Positions 61,809-64,000 of a stretch of DNA of 64,000 nt are shown here, piece after piece (position 1 is the stretch's first letter; every line of letters begins with the position of its first letter). This stretch comes from ZYF759 sp046297455 (GTDB taxonomy: Bacteria; Pseudomonadota; Alphaproteobacteria; Rhizobiales; Rhizobiaceae), in assembly GCA_046297455.1 (NCBI GenBank), contig JBKBIT010000010.1, positions 1 to 64,000 of the forward strand, read 5' to 3'. The position numbers and the translations under genes were made by a program. The notes under the pieces are model-generated. The model was not told the origin of the DNA. It worked only from the letters and a program-made list of their open reading frames with translations, and made no database searches.

Positions 61809-62796
61809 GTGCGCTGGGGTCCATGGGTTGCTCGCTGCCAGGCACGAAGGCATCGAAGGCTGCCCAGAACTGATCGCGAAACAAGTCGCGCTCCTGCAGC
61901 AATTCGTGCCGCGCGCCGTCGATCGTAACCACCGACGCGCCACGCATGAGGCGTCCATAGGCCTCGATCGCAGGTGTGGAGACAACGGTATCGTTGCCTG
62001 CCGCCACGAACAAAGTCGGCACCCTCAGCCGCTGCATGAATTCGGGGTCCTGAGCGCGTAGCGCAGCCGTGCAGGCGGCATGTAGCCAGCCGACAGTCGG
62101 CTTGCCCGTACCCAGTTCCGGATGCGCCTCGTAGATGCCGAGATTGCGCTGGTAACGGTCGGGGTCGCTGGTCAGCTTGTTGGTCGCGAATGGCGCCGGC
62201 CAATCGTTCTTGTCCCGCCCTGTCATGATTATCCTGCCAAGGCCGAAGAAACGCAGCAGACCCGCAAACTGCCTCGTGCCTGTCATCGACATCGGCAGAT
62301 CGGTGAACTCGATGAGCGGAGCCGAAAGAACCATGCGCCGAACCCGGATCGCCAACTGCTTGTGCGCAAGCAATGCGATCAGCGCGCCCGTGGAGTGGCC
62401 CAGCAGGTAGAATGGCGATCGGCAGTCAGGCAGCAGGATTTCCTGGAAGAAGGGTTCGATGTCGCGGAGATAGTCGTCGAAGCTGCGGACATAGCCACGC
62501 TGAGACCCGCGAATGAGCCTGTCCGAGCCGCCCTGCCCCCGCCAGTCGAACATCGCCGTGCCAAAGCCGCGCGCGGCGAGATCGCGAATGGTCTCGAAAT
62601 ATTTCTCGATACACTCGTTGCGACCGGCAAAGATGACGACGGTGCCCTTGAGTGGCCGGCCGGTTGCGCCGAAATGCGCATAGCGCAGCCGCTTTCCGTC
62701 ACGCATGGTCAGCATGCCGGAATGGGCGTTTTCCGGGATCGGATTATCCGCCGTCTCGAAAAGCAGTCCGGTCTTGTCGTCGGTTGGGGCGAGCAT
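61798..62796 (-). CDS. Alpha/beta hydrolase, lysophospholipase-like
   Basis: This 332-residue hydrolase of the PldB/monoglyceride lipase type has FDWRGQGGSDR, the nucleophile in LLGHSTGALIA (near 134), the acid in AAGNDTVVS and the histidine in GARHELLQE. No signal peptide is seen. The substrate is inferred to be a lysolipid. Confidence 0.88.
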   Translation of the reverse strand: MLAPTDDKTGLLFETADNPIPENAHSGMLTMRDGKRLRYAHFGATGRPLKGTVVIFAGRNECIEKYFETIRDLAARGFGTAMFDWRGQGGSDRLIRGSQRGYVRSFDDYLRDIEPFFQEILLPDCRSPFYLLGHSTGALIALLAHKQLAIRVRRMVLSAPLIEFTDLPMSMTGTRQFAGLLRFFGLGRIIMTGRDKNDWPAPFATNKLTSDPDRYQRNLGIYEAHPELGTGKPTVGWLHAACTAALRAQDPEFMQRLRVPTLFVAAGNDTVVSTPAIEAYGRLMRGASVVTIDGARHELLQERDLFRDQFWAAFDAFVPGSEQPMDPSALSD

Positions 62797-62886
62797 GGGC
62801 CGTTAGCCAGGATTGTGTGTCCCTGATAGAAAGCGACAGCGCCAAAAGCAAAGGAATTCGGCCACAGCCCCGATGGAAGGCTGAAA

Positions 62887-62975
62887 CGAAACAGGCCGGA
62901 AGCGACGTTGCGCTTCCGGCCTGGTCGAACCGGGAGGAAGGGACGATACACCCGGTCCGGCCTTGGTGACGATCA
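62887..62975 (-). ncRNA. Possible second small RNA of the same type as 60853-60933
   Basis: On the minus strand, CCUUCCUCCC is followed two bases later by UUCGACC. A perfect 13-bp hairpin (62892-62904 with 62911-62923) and TTTCGTTTC follow. The order CCUCCC-UUCGACC-terminator matches the RNA at 60853. I find no clear promoter, so the 5' end is not placed; the start given is approximate. Confidence 0.45.
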
Positions 62976-63091
62976 GCGGCCCCCTCTTCAGAAGCTGCCG
63001 TCGAACTCAATTCGATGAGTGAAGACTAGTCCGGTCGACCTGAACGCGGTCTGAGGCGCGTGTTCATCCTGCGTTCAGCTAATCGGCTGCT

Positions 63092-63120
63092 CTTGAAACC
63101 GGTTTTTCGGCTCCCCAAAT
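63092..63120 (+). promoter_or_regulatory. RpoH (sigma-32) heat-shock promoter
   Basis: CTTGAAA at 63092-63098, a 14-bp spacer and CCCCAAAT at 63113-63120 match the alphaproteobacterial sigma-32 consensus. It lies about 110 bp upstream of the small heat-shock gene. Confidence 0.8.
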
Positions 63121-63126
63121 CTCTGG

Positions 63127-63231
63127 TGCGGTCGCCTAGAAGGGACCGCTGGACGCCAGGAAAAGCCACTGAGGTTTTCCGCTATCGGCGCCCACTACGC
63201 GATGTTCTTGCTAGATCAAGGAGAACCCCAA
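63127..63231 (+). promoter_or_regulatory. ROSE-type RNA thermometer in the small heat-shock gene leader
   Basis: The leader of about 105 nt ends in a hairpin at 63204-63226: GTTCTTGCT on the left and AAGGAGAAC on the right, with AGATC between. It sequesters the Shine-Dalgarno AGGAG by a TTGCT segment, the hallmark of ROSE elements before rhizobial hsp20 genes. Heat would melt it. Confidence 0.8.
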
Positions 63232-63696
63232 ATGCGTCACGTCGATTTTTCTCCCCTGTACCGTTCGACCGTCGGCTTCGACCGTCTCTTCAGCATGCTG
63301 GATTCCCTGGCCCAGCCCGACAATGGCCAGTCCTATCCGCCCTACAACATCGAGCGCACGGGCGAGGACGCCTACCGCATCACAATGGCAGTGGCCGGTT
63401 TCACCGAGCAGGAATTGTCCATTGATGCGCACCGCAATGTGCTGACGATCAAGGCCGAGAAGTCCGAAGAGCAGAAACAGGATGGCGAGCTGCTCTACCG
63501 TGGCATCGCCTCGCGCTCCTTCGAGCGTCGTTTCCAGCTCGCGGATCATGTCGAGGTCAAGGGCGCGCAGCTTCTGAACGGACTGCTGCACATCGATCTG
63601 CAGCGCAACATCCCCGAGGAGATGAAGCCGCGGAGCATCGCCATCAACGGCAAGGCCGCCCCCTCGAAGCAGATCGAGGCCAAGACCGAGAAGTAA
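63232..63696 (+). CDS. Small heat-shock protein, Hsp20 (IbpA) family
   Basis: This 154-residue chaperone has the alpha-crystallin domain: YPPYNIERTGEDAYRITMAVAGFTEQEL, then LLYRGIASRSFERRFQLADHVEV, ending with the Ile-rich tail. N-terminal HVDFSPLYRSTVGFDRLF is typical of rhizobial class A proteins. It holds unfolded proteins under heat. ATG 63232 has the Shine-Dalgarno within the ROSE hairpin. Confidence 0.95.
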   Translation: MRHVDFSPLYRSTVGFDRLFSMLDSLAQPDNGQSYPPYNIERTGEDAYRITMAVAGFTEQELSIDAHRNVLTIKAEKSEEQKQDGELLYRGIASRSFERRFQLADHVEVKGAQLLNGLLHIDLQRNIPEEMKPRSIAINGKAAPSKQIEAKTEK

Positions 63697-63747
63697 GTCC
63701 GACGGGCAACGCCCGGACGGCCCGGATCTTGCGGCCGGAATTCATCG

Positions 63748-63776
63748 AGGCCCGCCTTTTGGCGGGCCTTTTCTTT
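63748..63776 (+). terminator. Rho-independent terminator after the small heat-shock gene
   Basis: AGGCCCGCC (63748-63756) pairs with GGCGGGCCTT (63761-63770) around TTTT and is followed by TTCTTTT. Confidence 0.9.
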
Positions 63777-63857
63777 TGCTGCCTGCTCCACCAACCGGTT
63801 TGACGCACGCATCACAGACGAATAGGCAGAAATGACCGTTTCGAGCGCGAGGCCCCG

Positions 63858-64000
63858 ATGACGCAGCTTCAAGAGACCCGCCGCATTCTGGCTGACCTCG
63901 TCGCCTTTCCGACCGTTTCGGCTGACAGCAATCTCGAACTGGTTGCATATGCCAGCGATCTCCTGTCCTCACTCGGGGCCAATATATCGCTGTCGCTCGA
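63858..64000 (+). CDS. argE: Acetylornithine deacetylase, N-terminal part (partial)
   Basis: ATG 63858 opens a frame running off the window after about 47 residues. LADLVAFPTVSADSNLELVAYASDLL is the N-terminal zinc-peptidase M20 pattern of ArgE, which deacetylates N-acetylornithine in arginine synthesis. The catalytic part is outside the window, so the subfamily is likely but not proven. Confidence 0.7.
   Translation, partial: MTQLQETRRILADLVAFPTVSADSNLELVAYASDLLSSLGANISLSL

Noticed and set aside
62892..62923. Perfect 13-bp hairpin as a RIME-type repeat
   Set aside because: It lacks the CCCCCCTCT ends and is followed by T-rich DNA on the minus strand, so an RNA terminator fits better.

Overview
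The window is chromosomal DNA of an alphaproteobacterium of the order Hyphomicrobiales (Rhizobiales), most like the Mesorhizobium/Phyllobacteriaceae group. The evidence is high GC, rhizobial-style dyad repeats (RIME-like) between genes, a CpdR-type cell-cycle regulator, a ROSE-type thermosensor ahead of a small heat-shock gene, the long-linker form of FtsZ, and the local gene order. No phage, transposase, integrase or CRISPR array is visible. This is almost entirely core genome, with a few small accessory or poorly known genes. The family-level assignment is inference.

Layout. 0-8 kb: the tail of an acyl-ACP synthetase-like gene, the pssA-psd phosphatidylethanolamine pair, an ArsR regulator with an ATM1-type ABC exporter, a large acidic LysM protein, a LOG-family hydrolase and RarD. 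8-20 kb: citramalate synthase, a GFA protein and a DUF559 protein separated by 160-bp palindromic elements, cysS, a LysE/ArgO exporter, a GyrI-like protein with a hexapeptide acetyltransferase, SCO, prmA, a DUF1127 protein, aminopeptidase P, and azlCD. 20.3-20.8 kb: a hicBA toxin-antitoxin module.

20.8-45.7 kb: an uninterrupted minus-strand division and cell-wall (dcw) cluster in the order mraZ, rsmH, ftsL, ftsI, murE, murF, mraY, murD, ftsW, murG, murC, murB, ddl, ftsQ, ftsA, ftsZ, lpxC, bamD, recN, ligA. Many junctions are 4-bp ATGA-type overlaps, implying translational coupling. The mraZ promoter is overlaid by 10-bp-spaced TGGG repeats, the expected MraZ autoregulatory site.

46-55 kb: a cystathionine gamma-lyase-like enzyme, RNase P RNA, and a group of envelope genes: a lytic transglycosylase, an AmpD-like amidase with a TerB-DnaJ protein, a small lipoprotein, a serine hydrolase, a GH25 lipoprotein and an MltB-type transglycosylase. 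55-64 kb: two secreted proteins of unknown role, a group IV decarboxylase, an EamA transporter, tRNA-Val(GAC), cpdR, an N-formylglutamate amidohydrolase, hisN, an alpha/beta hydrolase, a small heat-shock protein and the start of argE.

The most interesting unlisted signals are non-coding. They are a well-formed small RNA gene ahead of hisN with anti-Shine-Dalgarno CUCC motifs, its own promoter and a terminator; a possible second member 2 kb away; a 20-bp operator-like sequence shared by the DUF1127 gene and azlCD; a 31-bp near-palindrome on the arsR start codon; and a CtrA-type box in front of an unannotated 49-codon gene. I did not find a clearly new multi-gene system.
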